Source: a virus
Reading direction: 5' to 3' (one strand)
Virus record (IMG/VR): IMGVR_UViG_3300007276_000104
Span: 1-40,370 of that record
Length of the DNA: 40,370 nt
The number at the start of each line of letters is the position of its first letter. The stretch's first letter is position 1. Positions 27,841 through 34,579 of this stretch are shown here, one piece after another. A program made the position numbers and the translations under genes. Below the pieces are notes generated by a model. That model was not told the DNA's origin. It worked only from the letters and a program-made list of their open reading frames with translations, and did not search any database.

Positions 27841-28905
27841 TTAATATAATCTACCACCAAACCAAAATGTACCATCTTGATTAACGTAGATTTGTGTTAT
27901 GTTACTTCTTCCTTGGTCATCAATCATATTGATTACAAAACCATTTGCCCACTGAGCTTTCATTGGTCTTGGAGCATAATTAAATGCTGCCGAATTATAA
28001 TCTGCACATCCACCAATATTAAATGCAGACATGTTTCCTTCTCTGTAATTTTGTATTCTGTGAGTATGTACATAAGCACAAGATACTCTTAATTTATCTA
28101 AATGAGCTTTAGCATTATGAATGCTAAAATATATTCCATGGAATATTTGAAAATCGTTACCTAATACAAAATAATCTTGTGACCACTTATTCTTTACTTG
28201 ATAACCTCTTTCTTCTAACAACATACCTTCCATTGGAGAAAGTAAAGGTGTTTTTGCATTATTCATGTCCTTCATCCACCTGTTGTGTCTGTCTTCATGA
28301 TTACCATACAAGTAAGTCTTCCAAACTCCATCAGGTAAATTTTGCTCGAATAAATCTAATTCTTCATTACAAGCGTCATATTCCATATTAAGAGTTAATC
28401 CAGGTACTGCTGTGAATTTTCTATTATCATGACTTGATAAAGTATTCATATCAGCAAAGTCGCCCATTAAATGAAATCCCTTTATATTATATTTATAATC
28501 ACGCATTAAGTTTCTAATACCAGTATGTAGTCTTTTGTTATGAAAAGGAACATGATTACACCCTAGTAATATATGCATTCCAACTTGGTCTTGTATAGAA
28601 GGATTTTTTGCAAATCTTGGTTCTCTTCTTTTCCTTAGAGTTGGTGCAAAAGGTGTATTTTCTAACTTTTCTTTATTTGCTTCAACGTGATCTCTAAAAT
28701 CTTCAACTACATCTCTTGATAATAACGGCTTACTCTTTTGATGTTTTACTTCATTTTTAACTTCTTTTTTAGCTTTTCTTATTAATTCAATTGGAAATAT
28801 TCTATTCTCATGATTAAACAATGCATGAGCACATCTTTCGTTTCCTTTTTTTAAATAACCTTTTTTATTTCTAAGAAAACCTTTAATAATATCTAAATCT
28901 TGCAT
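27841..28905 (-). CDS. Calcineurin-like metallophosphoesterase with altered first metal motif (354 aa)
   Basis: The metallophosphoesterase motifs are present in order. Motif I region: GCNHVPFHN (115-123). Motif II: MGDFADMNTLSSH with Asp149/Asp152. Motif III: GNHED (201-205). Then FHG (255-257) and VHTHR (279-283). In motif I the usual Asp of DxH is Cys116, while His118 is kept, so one metal site is altered. The first ~100 residues are basic and helical with GYLKKGNERCAHAL, suggesting a small HTH-like or DNA-binding region. It lies among tail ring genes but has its own host-type promoter and a ~33-base leader. It could be a nuclease or a phosphatase/phosphodiesterase; the substrate cannot be told. 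It may act in the infected cell rather than in the virion. Confidence 0.85.
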   Translation of the reverse strand: MQDLDIIKGFLRNKKGYLKKGNERCAHALFNHENRIFPIELIRKAKKEVKNEVKHQKSKPLLSRDVVEDFRDHVEANKEKLENTPFAPTLRKRREPRFAKNPSIQDQVGMHILLGCNHVPFHNKRLHTGIRNLMRDYKYNIKGFHLMGDFADMNTLSSHDNRKFTAVPGLTLNMEYDACNEELDLFEQNLPDGVWKTYLYGNHEDRHNRWMKDMNNAKTPLLSPMEGMLLEERGYQVKNKWSQDYFVLGNDFQIFHGIYFSIHNAKAHLDKLRVSCAYVHTHRIQNYREGNMSAFNIGGCADYNSAAFNYAPRPMKAQWANGFVINMIDDQGRSNITQIYVNQDGTFWFGGRLY

Positions 28906-28938
28906 TTATTATTTTTTAGTTAAAATATTGCTTAATAA

Positions 28939-28969
28939 CAAATATAGTTAAAACAATGATGTCAGCCAA
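28939..28969 (-). promoter_or_regulatory. Bacteroidota-type promoter (-33 TTG, -7 TATATTTG) before the phosphoesterase
   Basis: On the minus strand TTG (28969-28967) is followed after exactly 20 bases by TATATTTG (28946-28939), the same element and spacing as the promoter before 21827. It lies in the 92-base gap upstream of the gene starting at 28905, so the transcript would have a leader of roughly 30 bases. A second TATATTTG copy overlaps the -33 (28974-28967) but has no TTG at the right distance. Confidence 0.72.
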
Positions 28970-28997
28970 ATATATGTATCATCAACTTTAGTTATAG

Positions 28998-29387
28998 TTA
29001 ACAAAATAACTGTGAATGATAATGATTAATAGTTGCTGTATCAAGCAATGCTCCTCCCTCAGAATCATATAGTCTAGCTACAACAGTAGTTAGTTGACTA
29101 TTTAATATTTCATCAGGAGATACAAATCCATTTATAGAAAATTCCCATTGCCAATTTTGAGTGTTATCAATTGCTATTCCATTTGTAAATACTCCTACTG
29201 GAGAAGTTTGATTAATAGTACAATTAACCGGTATATCAAATTCAATCCAAGCTGTAGTTAATGTTTTAGCTGAAAACCTCCATGTATTATCACATGGTTC
29301 ACTTGTAAGTGAAGTGCTTGTAACTTTTCCGTCACCTGGCTCTCCACTAGGAGCTTCTGATAATATTTGTATAGTTATTGTTCCCAT
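28998..29387 (-). CDS. Small beta-rich appendage-type protein (129 aa)
   Basis: A 129-residue protein with alternating hydrophobic/polar beta pattern, several Trp (TWRFSAKTL, NWQWEF) and three Cys, with no membrane segment. It starts one base after the stop of the cadherin-like repeat protein upstream and is the last gene of the surface/appendage set before the phosphoesterase promoter. No family is recognised. An Ig-like or carbohydrate-contacting virion accessory is plausible from composition and neighbours. Confidence 0.6.
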   Translation of the reverse strand: MGTITIQILSEAPSGEPGDGKVTSTSLTSEPCDNTWRFSAKTLTTAWIEFDIPVNCTINQTSPVGVFTNGIAIDNTQNWQWEFSINGFVSPDEILNSQLTTVVARLYDSEGGALLDTATINHYHSQLFC

Positions 29388-29388
29388 A

Positions 29389-30114
29389 TTATTCTGTATG
29401 TATTCCAGAGCCTGAATCAGCTACTGAAAAATCAAATGATAAATTTTGTAATGTTGTAACTCCTAAATCTGGTACATAAACTAAATATCCTGCAGCAATT
29501 TCTGCAACAGTCATTTCTTGACCAACAATAACGTTAGTTCCATTAAATACAAGATTACCATTTGTAGGAAGACTCAATACTTTCACCAATGAAGCTGGGT
29601 CACCTTCTGGATCAACATAAGCAGGTGTAGTTCCAGATGTAAAATCAGCCACTGTAAATGTTTTAGATTCTCCATAAGGAAGTACAAATGTATTATCTCC
29701 AACTACGCTTGGAGGTAAATTTATAGCTTCTGCAATTGACATCGTAATTATCCCTGTAGACAATCCGCTTAATGAATTAGACCCTATATCTGCAGCGTCA
29801 AATTGAAATGTAAAATTTCCATCACCTGCACTTATATAGGTGAAATTCCCTGTTGATATTTGTCCTGAAGTTATTTGTTGCCCTAATACAACGTCAATTC
29901 CATTTAATTGTAAGGTTCCTGTAGAAGGCAATGTTAATATCTTTATTAAAGATAAAGCATCATCTTCTGGATCCGAATAAACTGGAGTTGTTTCAGTTGT
30001 GAAATTGGCTAAAGTAAATGCATGTGTTGTACCAAACGCAATATTTATTGTATTAGCACCTATTTGAGTTGGCCTCCCATTTTGAAGACCACTATTGGTT
30101 ATCGTATATAACAT
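29389..30114 (-). CDS. Two-repeat cadherin-like virion surface protein (241 aa)
   Basis: The protein is two copies of one domain. Residues 11-130 and 132-241 align at a thread such as TTPVYSDPEDDALSLIKIL versus TTPAYVDPEGDPASLVKVL, followed by LPSTGTLQLNG versus LPTNGNLVFNG and then a (V/I)xxGQ(Q/E)(I/M)T turn. The DPE-D/G-D acidic loop and beta-sandwich pattern are those of Ca-binding cadherin-like repeats, used in phage and bacterial adhesins. The upstream gene carries two more copies. It begins 15 bases after that gene. A decorative head/tail fibre or host-binding role is inferred; no signal peptide is present, as expected for a virion part. Confidence 0.72.
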   Translation of the reverse strand: MLYTITNSGLQNGRPTQIGANTINIAFGTTHAFTLANFTTETTPVYSDPEDDALSLIKILTLPSTGTLQLNGIDVVLGQQITSGQISTGNFTYISAGDGNFTFQFDAADIGSNSLSGLSTGIITMSIAEAINLPPSVVGDNTFVLPYGESKTFTVADFTSGTTPAYVDPEGDPASLVKVLSLPTNGNLVFNGTNVIVGQEMTVAEIAAGYLVYVPDLGVTTLQNLSFDFSVADSGSGIHTE

Positions 30115-30807
30115 TATTTATCTTTTAAATTATTGTACCCAAATCATTGAGCCTGTATCTCTAACACTAGCATTAAAAGAATCAGTTGTTATTCCATTAG
30201 CATCTGGTGCTGTATGGTAAAATGCTCCTGAATTTAATTCTGCCGCTGTTATAATTTGTCCTTCAACAACTTCTACACCTAAATAATAGTATGTTCCAAC
30301 ATTTGCTGTTGATACTTCATCTATTCTTATTGCGTCTAAGTCATTTGCCTCTGGATCAAAGTATGGTGCTATTGCTTCTGTAGTAAAGTCTGCAACAGTA
30401 AATACTGTTGTCACTCTATTTCCTGCGTATTGTGCTCTGTCTCCCACTGTTGCTGGCTCATTTGCTAATGTTATTGCTTCTACTGTTATATTCATACTTA
30501 CTACATTAGATTCTAATGGTAATTGAGAATCTGAATCATATGCACTATAATTAAATGATACAGAGTATCCAGTGTCAACATCTCTAGTATATGTTAATAA
30601 AGTAGGATCAGGATATAATGTTCCTAATGATACTAAACTTCCATTATATTTTAATGTTCCTTGAACTGGTAACACCTTAATAACAAATCCACTTGCAGGC
30701 TGTCCTGAATCATCAGTAAATCCAGAAAGTAAATCCGCATAAGAAAATGTATAAACAGTATTAGGATCTGTTAATGTAACAGAACCTCCAGTTAATACCG
30801 GTGCTTC
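29392..30807 (-). repeat. Four tandem cadherin-like domain repeats over two genes
   Basis: Four protein-level copies of about 110 residues occupy 30807-30472, 30465-30133, 30084-29725 and 29721-29392. The first two form the C-terminal two thirds of the 319-residue protein and the last two the whole 241-residue protein. The first copy is the most divergent; the third and fourth are the most alike. Shared landmarks are (F/Y)(S/T)xADF/L, a DPE/DD acidic loop, (L/V)Px(Q/T/N)GxL, and a GQ-(I/M)T turn. Confidence 0.7.
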
Positions 30808-31089
30808 ATTTCCATTTGTTCCGATAGGTATTTCAGGTATAGTTATAGTGCTATCAATATAGCTAGGTACTGCTTGCTTTTCTAAACATATAAAAGGATT
30901 CTCTCTTTGTAATTGAGCAACCATTTTATCAAGCCTTTGAAGAGTCGCGTATGTTTGTGCGTAACAAGAGTATTTATATATAAGTTTAAGAAGATGTATT
31001 TCATCTGTATTAGCCTCACCATAATGCTCTAATCTTGCTGTAATTTTATTTACAGAAGTAATAAATATTCTAGCATCTTTATTTTCCAT
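30130..31089 (-). CDS. Virion appendage protein: helical N-terminus plus two cadherin-like repeats (319 aa)
   Basis: The start chosen is ATG 31089, whose A overlaps the last base of the upstream TAA (TAATG), a translational coupling arrangement; an in-frame ATG 21 bases upstream is less likely. Residues 1-75 are helical with YSCYAQTYATLQRLDKMVAQL. Residues 95-206 and 209-319 are two cadherin-like repeats (SYADLLSGFTDDSG; VADFTTEAIAPYFDPEAND). The helical part may bind the CxxC protein encoded just upstream, or anchor the repeats to the virion. A projecting fibre or host-contact protein is inferred. Confidence 0.7.
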   Translation of the reverse strand: MENKDARIFITSVNKITARLEHYGEANTDEIHLLKLIYKYSCYAQTYATLQRLDKMVAQLQRENPFICLEKQAVPSYIDSTITIPEIPIGTNGNEAPVLTGGSVTLTDPNTVYTFSYADLLSGFTDDSGQPASGFVIKVLPVQGTLKYNGSLVSLGTLYPDPTLLTYTRDVDTGYSVSFNYSAYDSDSQLPLESNVVSMNITVEAITLANEPATVGDRAQYAGNRVTTVFTVADFTTEAIAPYFDPEANDLDAIRIDEVSTANVGTYYYLGVEVVEGQIITAAELNSGAFYHTAPDANGITTDSFNASVRDTGSMIWVQ

Positions 31090-31667
31090 TATACCGTTGT
31101 TAAGATACAATCAATAACTCCTACTGAAACTATATTACCTGCAGACGAAACGACAGGTTCTATGTCACCACAAGCATCACAATCAGAAGTTTCGATAGTA
31201 ATAATTAAATTGTTAAGGTTTGTAATAGCGTCTTGGAATCTTCCTAATATTAACGCATTTTTTGTAGCTTCTAAATACAAATCAAATAATAATGCATTTT
31301 GAAAGTTTCCATTACAACTTAAGCAAGATAAATCTATATTTGCTATAAGTTTTGCTTGAACTACATAATATTGTGTAAGGTTGAATGTGGCAGTTATTAA
31401 TGCTTCAGGTTCACTTGTGGTAATCTGAGCAAAATATATACCAGTAAAAGATGTAAGCCCAGCATCTTCTGCTGTAATTGTAATACTTTCTGTTTCTGAA
31501 ATACCCGCTAATAAACTTGTTAAGTCAATAGATTGAGCAGGATCTTTATATGTTTCATCCGTCCATAGCAATAACTCTGTGACAGTTTGTCCAACAGTTA
31601 CATTTACATCCAGGTCAATGGTTGCAAGATCACTCGCTACCAAAAATTTTGTTACATTTATAGACAT
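31089..31667 (-). CDS. Virion-associated protein with paired CxxC motifs (192 aa)
   Basis: The N-terminal ~100 residues are beta-rich and polar. A helical region (about 122-160) is bracketed by SCLSC (Cys115, Cys118) and CDAC (Cys163, Cys166), a geometry suited to one zinc site or to disulphides. Proteins like this occur next to repeat-type surface proteins in Bacteroidota phages, but I know no assigned function. It is the first gene after the intrinsic terminator at 31695-31729 and is coupled to the downstream repeat protein by a TAATG overlap. Structural/connector role inferred from context. Confidence 0.6.
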   Translation of the reverse strand: MSINVTKFLVASDLATIDLDVNVTVGQTVTELLLWTDETYKDPAQSIDLTSLLAGISETESITITAEDAGLTSFTGIYFAQITTSEPEALITATFNLTQYYVVQAKLIANIDLSCLSCNGNFQNALLFDLYLEATKNALILGRFQDAITNLNNLIITIETSDCDACGDIEPVVSSAGNIVSVGVIDCILTTV

Positions 31668-31694
31668 TTATTTTATTCTAAATTAATTAATAAA

Positions 31695-31729
31695 AAAAGG
31701 GACTGGGAAATAAGCTTCCAGTCCCTTTT
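31695..31729 (-). terminator. Intrinsic terminator after the 321-residue structural gene
   Basis: A 12-bp stem (AAAAGGGACTGG at 695-706 with CCAGTCCCTTTT at 718-729, plus 31000) closes an 11-base loop. In the minus direction the stem ends in a run of seven U residues. It lies 24 bases after the stop at 31753 and 28 bases before the start at 31667, so it separates the capsid-side transcript from the appendage genes. Some T-richness on the other side may make it bidirectional. Confidence 0.9.
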
Positions 31730-31752
31730 GTTTTTAAGTTTCTAAACTAACT

Positions 31753-32718
31753 TTATACTGTTGGCAAGGCATCTACTGAGCCTGCACCTAATATAGTATT
31801 AAGGTCTGCGATAAGACTGTTAGATACTGTGTTACCTGCTAAGTTAGTAAACGGCATAACAATAGTTAATCCTTTTTTAGATTTCTTAGCTTCATCACGT
31901 CCTTCATCAAAATAAGCTATTTCAACGATATTGTAAGTTCCACTTTTAGCAGATACTAAATCTGGACCAACAATATTATGTGGATAACCTGAAGTTCTGT
32001 AAGTGTCTCCTCTTTCTCCTAGTAAGAAATATTCCATTTCAACTACTTGATGTCCTGTTCCTACACCTGCACTAAATGGAGTTGTAACTGTAACAGTTGG
32101 ATAAGTAGACGCAGAAATATCAACACTAAAGTTATCGTAAACTTTAATTTTTTTGTCTCCGTCAAAACTAGCATCATCTAATTTCCCAGTAACTACTAAT
32201 GCGGCTGTAGCCCCAGTACCAGTTTTTGTGAAAGTAAAGCTAGGATTAGTAGATGCTGTTGCACCAACTTCTCTTGAAAAATTACGATTCAATGATGCAA
32301 TAAGACCATCAACAATGGCTTCTTGATCATCACCAGTTACTGCTTTGTAGTAACCTTGTTTTAAGTAAGTATCTTCAGGAGATAAAGAACCATGTCCTTG
32401 AATCTCAATATTTACAGTGTACAAGCTGTTTAAATCAACAGTTAAAGAAGAAATTGTAACTACTTTAGGAGTTGCAGCGGCATAATTAAATGACTTTGAA
32501 CTTACTACATTATCAGGTTTGATGGTATCACTAGAGATAATGTTTCCTAGTGCATCCTTTTGGTATAGTTTAAAAGCTTCACCAGCAGCCACGGCAGCAC
32601 CGTCAGCTCCTAAGAGTACTAAACTATTGGCAGATCCTGCTTTTAAAGCAGCTAAATCCGCAACGTCTGCTGTACCTACGTACATGTGTCTAACTTGGTT
32701 TTGACCAGCTAATCCCAT
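31753..32718 (-). CDS. Conserved abundant virion protein, auxiliary capsid or tube-like (321 aa)
   Basis: The protein has three landmarks of a family found close to the capsid gene in crAss-like and other Bacteroidota phages: an N-terminal QVRHMYV, a mid-region SDTIKPDNV followed by a beta-rich stretch, and LNRNFSREV near residue 150, then EMEYFLLGERGDTYR in the second half. The residue use is Ala/Gly/Thr-rich with no membrane segment. It has its own 98-base upstream gap and is followed by a strong terminator, which suggests high and separately set expression, as for an abundant decoration or tube-like component. I cannot decide between these roles. Confidence 0.7.
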   Translation of the reverse strand: MGLAGQNQVRHMYVGTADVADLAALKAGSANSLVLLGADGAAVAAGEAFKLYQKDALGNIISSDTIKPDNVVSSKSFNYAAATPKVVTISSLTVDLNSLYTVNIEIQGHGSLSPEDTYLKQGYYKAVTGDDQEAIVDGLIASLNRNFSREVGATASTNPSFTFTKTGTGATAALVVTGKLDDASFDGDKKIKVYDNFSVDISASTYPTVTVTTPFSAGVGTGHQVVEMEYFLLGERGDTYRTSGYPHNIVGPDLVSAKSGTYNIVEIAYFDEGRDEAKKSKKGLTIVMPFTNLAGNTVSNSLIADLNTILGAGSVDALPTV

Positions 32719-32752
32719 AATAAAAATTGTTTTTAATTAATAAAATTGTTTA

Positions 32753-32787
32753 TGATACTGTTTTGTAAATGTATGAAGATAGTATCA
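32753..32787 (-). other. Inverted repeat in the leader of the 321-residue gene
   Basis: Perfect 7-bp arms TGATACT (32753-32759) and AGTATCA (32781-32787) flank a 21-base AT-rich spacer in the 98-base gap. In the mRNA this may be a weak hairpin ahead of the start codon at 32718, or a protein-binding dyad. No TAnnTTTG element is present here (nearest is a TTGATTTG), so no promoter is called. Confidence 0.35.
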
Positions 32788-32816
32788 AATCAACAAACAT
32801 TTTTTAATAATATATT

Positions 32817-33554
32817 TTAAACTCTTGAATCTAGTTGCATTCTTGATTGTAAAGTTCCATCTCTATAATCTAATACAGCATTTTCAACAGCTATATTTAT
32901 AATGTCTCGGTGAGCTAACGGGGCCAACTTACATGTTGCCACTGCTGTCTTACCTTCAATAGTTAATCCTAATCCTGCAACATCATCTGATAATGTTAAA
33001 TCTCCAACAATTATTGGAGAAGGATATGAAATGTATCTAACGTTGTATCGAGATAATTCGTATTCTGATACTATCTCAACAGTAGTCTTAGAATTTTGTT
33101 TAGATAAATCTATTCTCCAAACTTTATTTCTATTAGGTTTTCTAAATGGATTGTTTTTGCTCAACATAAACTCATCATGAGTTGTTGGTATTACTGGAAC
33201 AATTTTCCCATCTACCTTGCCTAATGAATCTGATAAAGTCGCAGTTTCTAATACAATATACATTGCTGAGTTACTTAACTCATAGAAAACAGATTCACTC
33301 ACAAGTCCCCTTGTCGATGCTACTTGTGAGCTTATCTTTTCATCCTTAACTAATTCGTTTAATACTCTTCTAGCTTTTTCATTCTTTTCAAATGAAATAG
33401 TAGGATCTTTTAATGCATCATAATTAAATTTTACATATTGCTCTTGAGCAACTGTAAGATAAGAACTTATTTCAAAAGTATCTAAACCAGGTGCTCCTTC
33501 AAGGGCATTGTTATACCTGAGATTAAACTCTTCTTTTAATTCTGGTGCAGTCAT
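32817..33554 (-). CDS. crAss-like structural protein, ring/portal-proximal type (245 aa)
   Basis: The N-terminus LKEEFNLRYNNALEGAPGL, followed by TFEISSYLTVAQEQYVK, matches a conserved crAss-like pattern (YNN..., APGL, E-S-x-LT-x-AQE). A central beta-rich region includes VWRIDLS and RYNVRYISYPSP, and the C-terminal helix runs through HRDIINIAVENAVLDYRDG. The last segment resembles the end of head-tail connector proteins. It starts 6 bases after the 293-residue gene. I infer a ring at or near the portal; exact location is not decidable here. Confidence 0.75.
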   Translation of the reverse strand: MTAPELKEEFNLRYNNALEGAPGLDTFEISSYLTVAQEQYVKFNYDALKDPTISFEKNEKARRVLNELVKDEKISSQVASTRGLVSESVFYELSNSAMYIVLETATLSDSLGKVDGKIVPVIPTTHDEFMLSKNNPFRKPNRNKVWRIDLSKQNSKTTVEIVSEYELSRYNVRYISYPSPIIVGDLTLSDDVAGLGLTIEGKTAVATCKLAPLAHRDIINIAVENAVLDYRDGTLQSRMQLDSRV

Positions 33555-33560
33555 TTAATC

Positions 33561-34442
33561 TTACTTTAAACTATTTTTAAGTTTTGCTTCTAATGCTAAT
33601 CTCATTTCTTGACCCAAGTTACTTGCTAAGTATTTAGCAGCAACATCTAAGTATGGAGTATCTCCATCAGAAATAGGCTCATCATCTAAAGTATAAAACT
33701 TTTTATCTACTTTATTTACAGCTCCAAATTCAAGACAAGTTTCTAATAAAACTTTTTGTTTTAGATACTCATCACCCATTATAGAGCATAATAAACTTGG
33801 GTTCTTTTCAAGTTCTTTATGTAATTCAGATTGTAAGAAATCAAGCTTATTAGACCTGTTAGTATTTCTACCTAAATTTCTTAAAGTATAACGTAATACT
33901 TCTTTATTATCTTCATACTTAACATATAATTTATATGCTGTAACTTTGTTCCCTACTTTTCCAAGCTCTTTAGCCATTTGTTCAGAGGCTGAAGTAAGCA
34001 CCCACCTGTTAGTAGCTCTATGCTTAACTTCGTCTAAATTATTTGCTACAATCGGGCAAGCTTTTAATACTTTATATTTGATAAAATCATAAGGATCAGA
34101 AATGTCTAATTTTAATTCATCTTTTCCTAAATATATAGGTAATATACCCATATCATAAGCTGCTCCACCTTCTTTCCAGAATGTTCCATAAATAGAAAGG
34201 TCTACACCTTTTAATATATGTTCTAATCCTTCTTTCTCTACATTAGTAAGAAGATTTTTCATCTTACCATTATCCATTGTTGGTGCCGGTATTCCAACTT
34301 CTGCACCATTCAGTAATCCGCCATAAGCAACATGCTTTATGTCTTTAATCCCATTAGTTTCCTTTGAGATGAATTTTACTGTTACTATTTTGTCTTCTAA
34401 GAAATCAGTTCTTACTGTTTCTTCTTTAGCTTTTGTAGCCAT
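33561..34442 (-). CDS. Conserved virion or assembly protein downstream of the capsid gene (293 aa)
   Basis: A soluble protein with a Lys/Glu-rich N-terminus and a beta-rich first third including VTVKFISKET and GGLLNGAEVGIPAP. A long mostly helical middle follows (DPYDFIKYKVLKACPIVANN; AKELGKVGNKVTAYKLYV), then a helical C-terminus. A protein of this type follows the major capsid gene in several crAss-like genomes, but I know no function. Its start lies 137 bases after the capsid stop, across a strong hairpin. Upstream of the ATG an AAGGAAGGAAG tract lies about 27 bases away, too far for a standard ribosome-binding site. Confidence 0.65.
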   Translation of the reverse strand: MATKAKEETVRTDFLEDKIVTVKFISKETNGIKDIKHVAYGGLLNGAEVGIPAPTMDNGKMKNLLTNVEKEGLEHILKGVDLSIYGTFWKEGGAAYDMGILPIYLGKDELKLDISDPYDFIKYKVLKACPIVANNLDEVKHRATNRWVLTSASEQMAKELGKVGNKVTAYKLYVKYEDNKEVLRYTLRNLGRNTNRSNKLDFLQSELHKELEKNPSLLCSIMGDEYLKQKVLLETCLEFGAVNKVDKKFYTLDDEPISDGDTPYLDVAAKYLASNLGQEMRLALEAKLKNSLK

Positions 34443-34525
34443 AATTTTAACTTATTTTTAATGATTCTTCCTTCCTTATTTTTGAGGTGATTATGGCTCA
34501 CCATCCTAAAGCCCTTATTCTAAGA

Positions 34526-34564
34526 GTAACATTTACCCTCGTCGAACAAACGAGGGTAAGTTAC
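34526..34564 (-). other. Long stable hairpin between capsid gene and next gene
   Basis: The stem pairs TTACCCTCG (34533-34541) with CGAGGGTAA (34551-34559), extended by GTAAC/GTTAC (34526-34530 with 34560-34564) with a 2-base bulge: 14 bp in all, 9-base loop. It begins 16 bases after the capsid stop. No U-tract follows on the minus strand, so it is probably not an efficient intrinsic terminator. It may protect the capsid mRNA 3' end, mark a processing site, or lower read-through to later genes. A second small dyad (GGTGA/TCACC) follows in the same gap. Confidence 0.75.
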
Positions 34565-34579
34565 AATTCTATTTATCTA

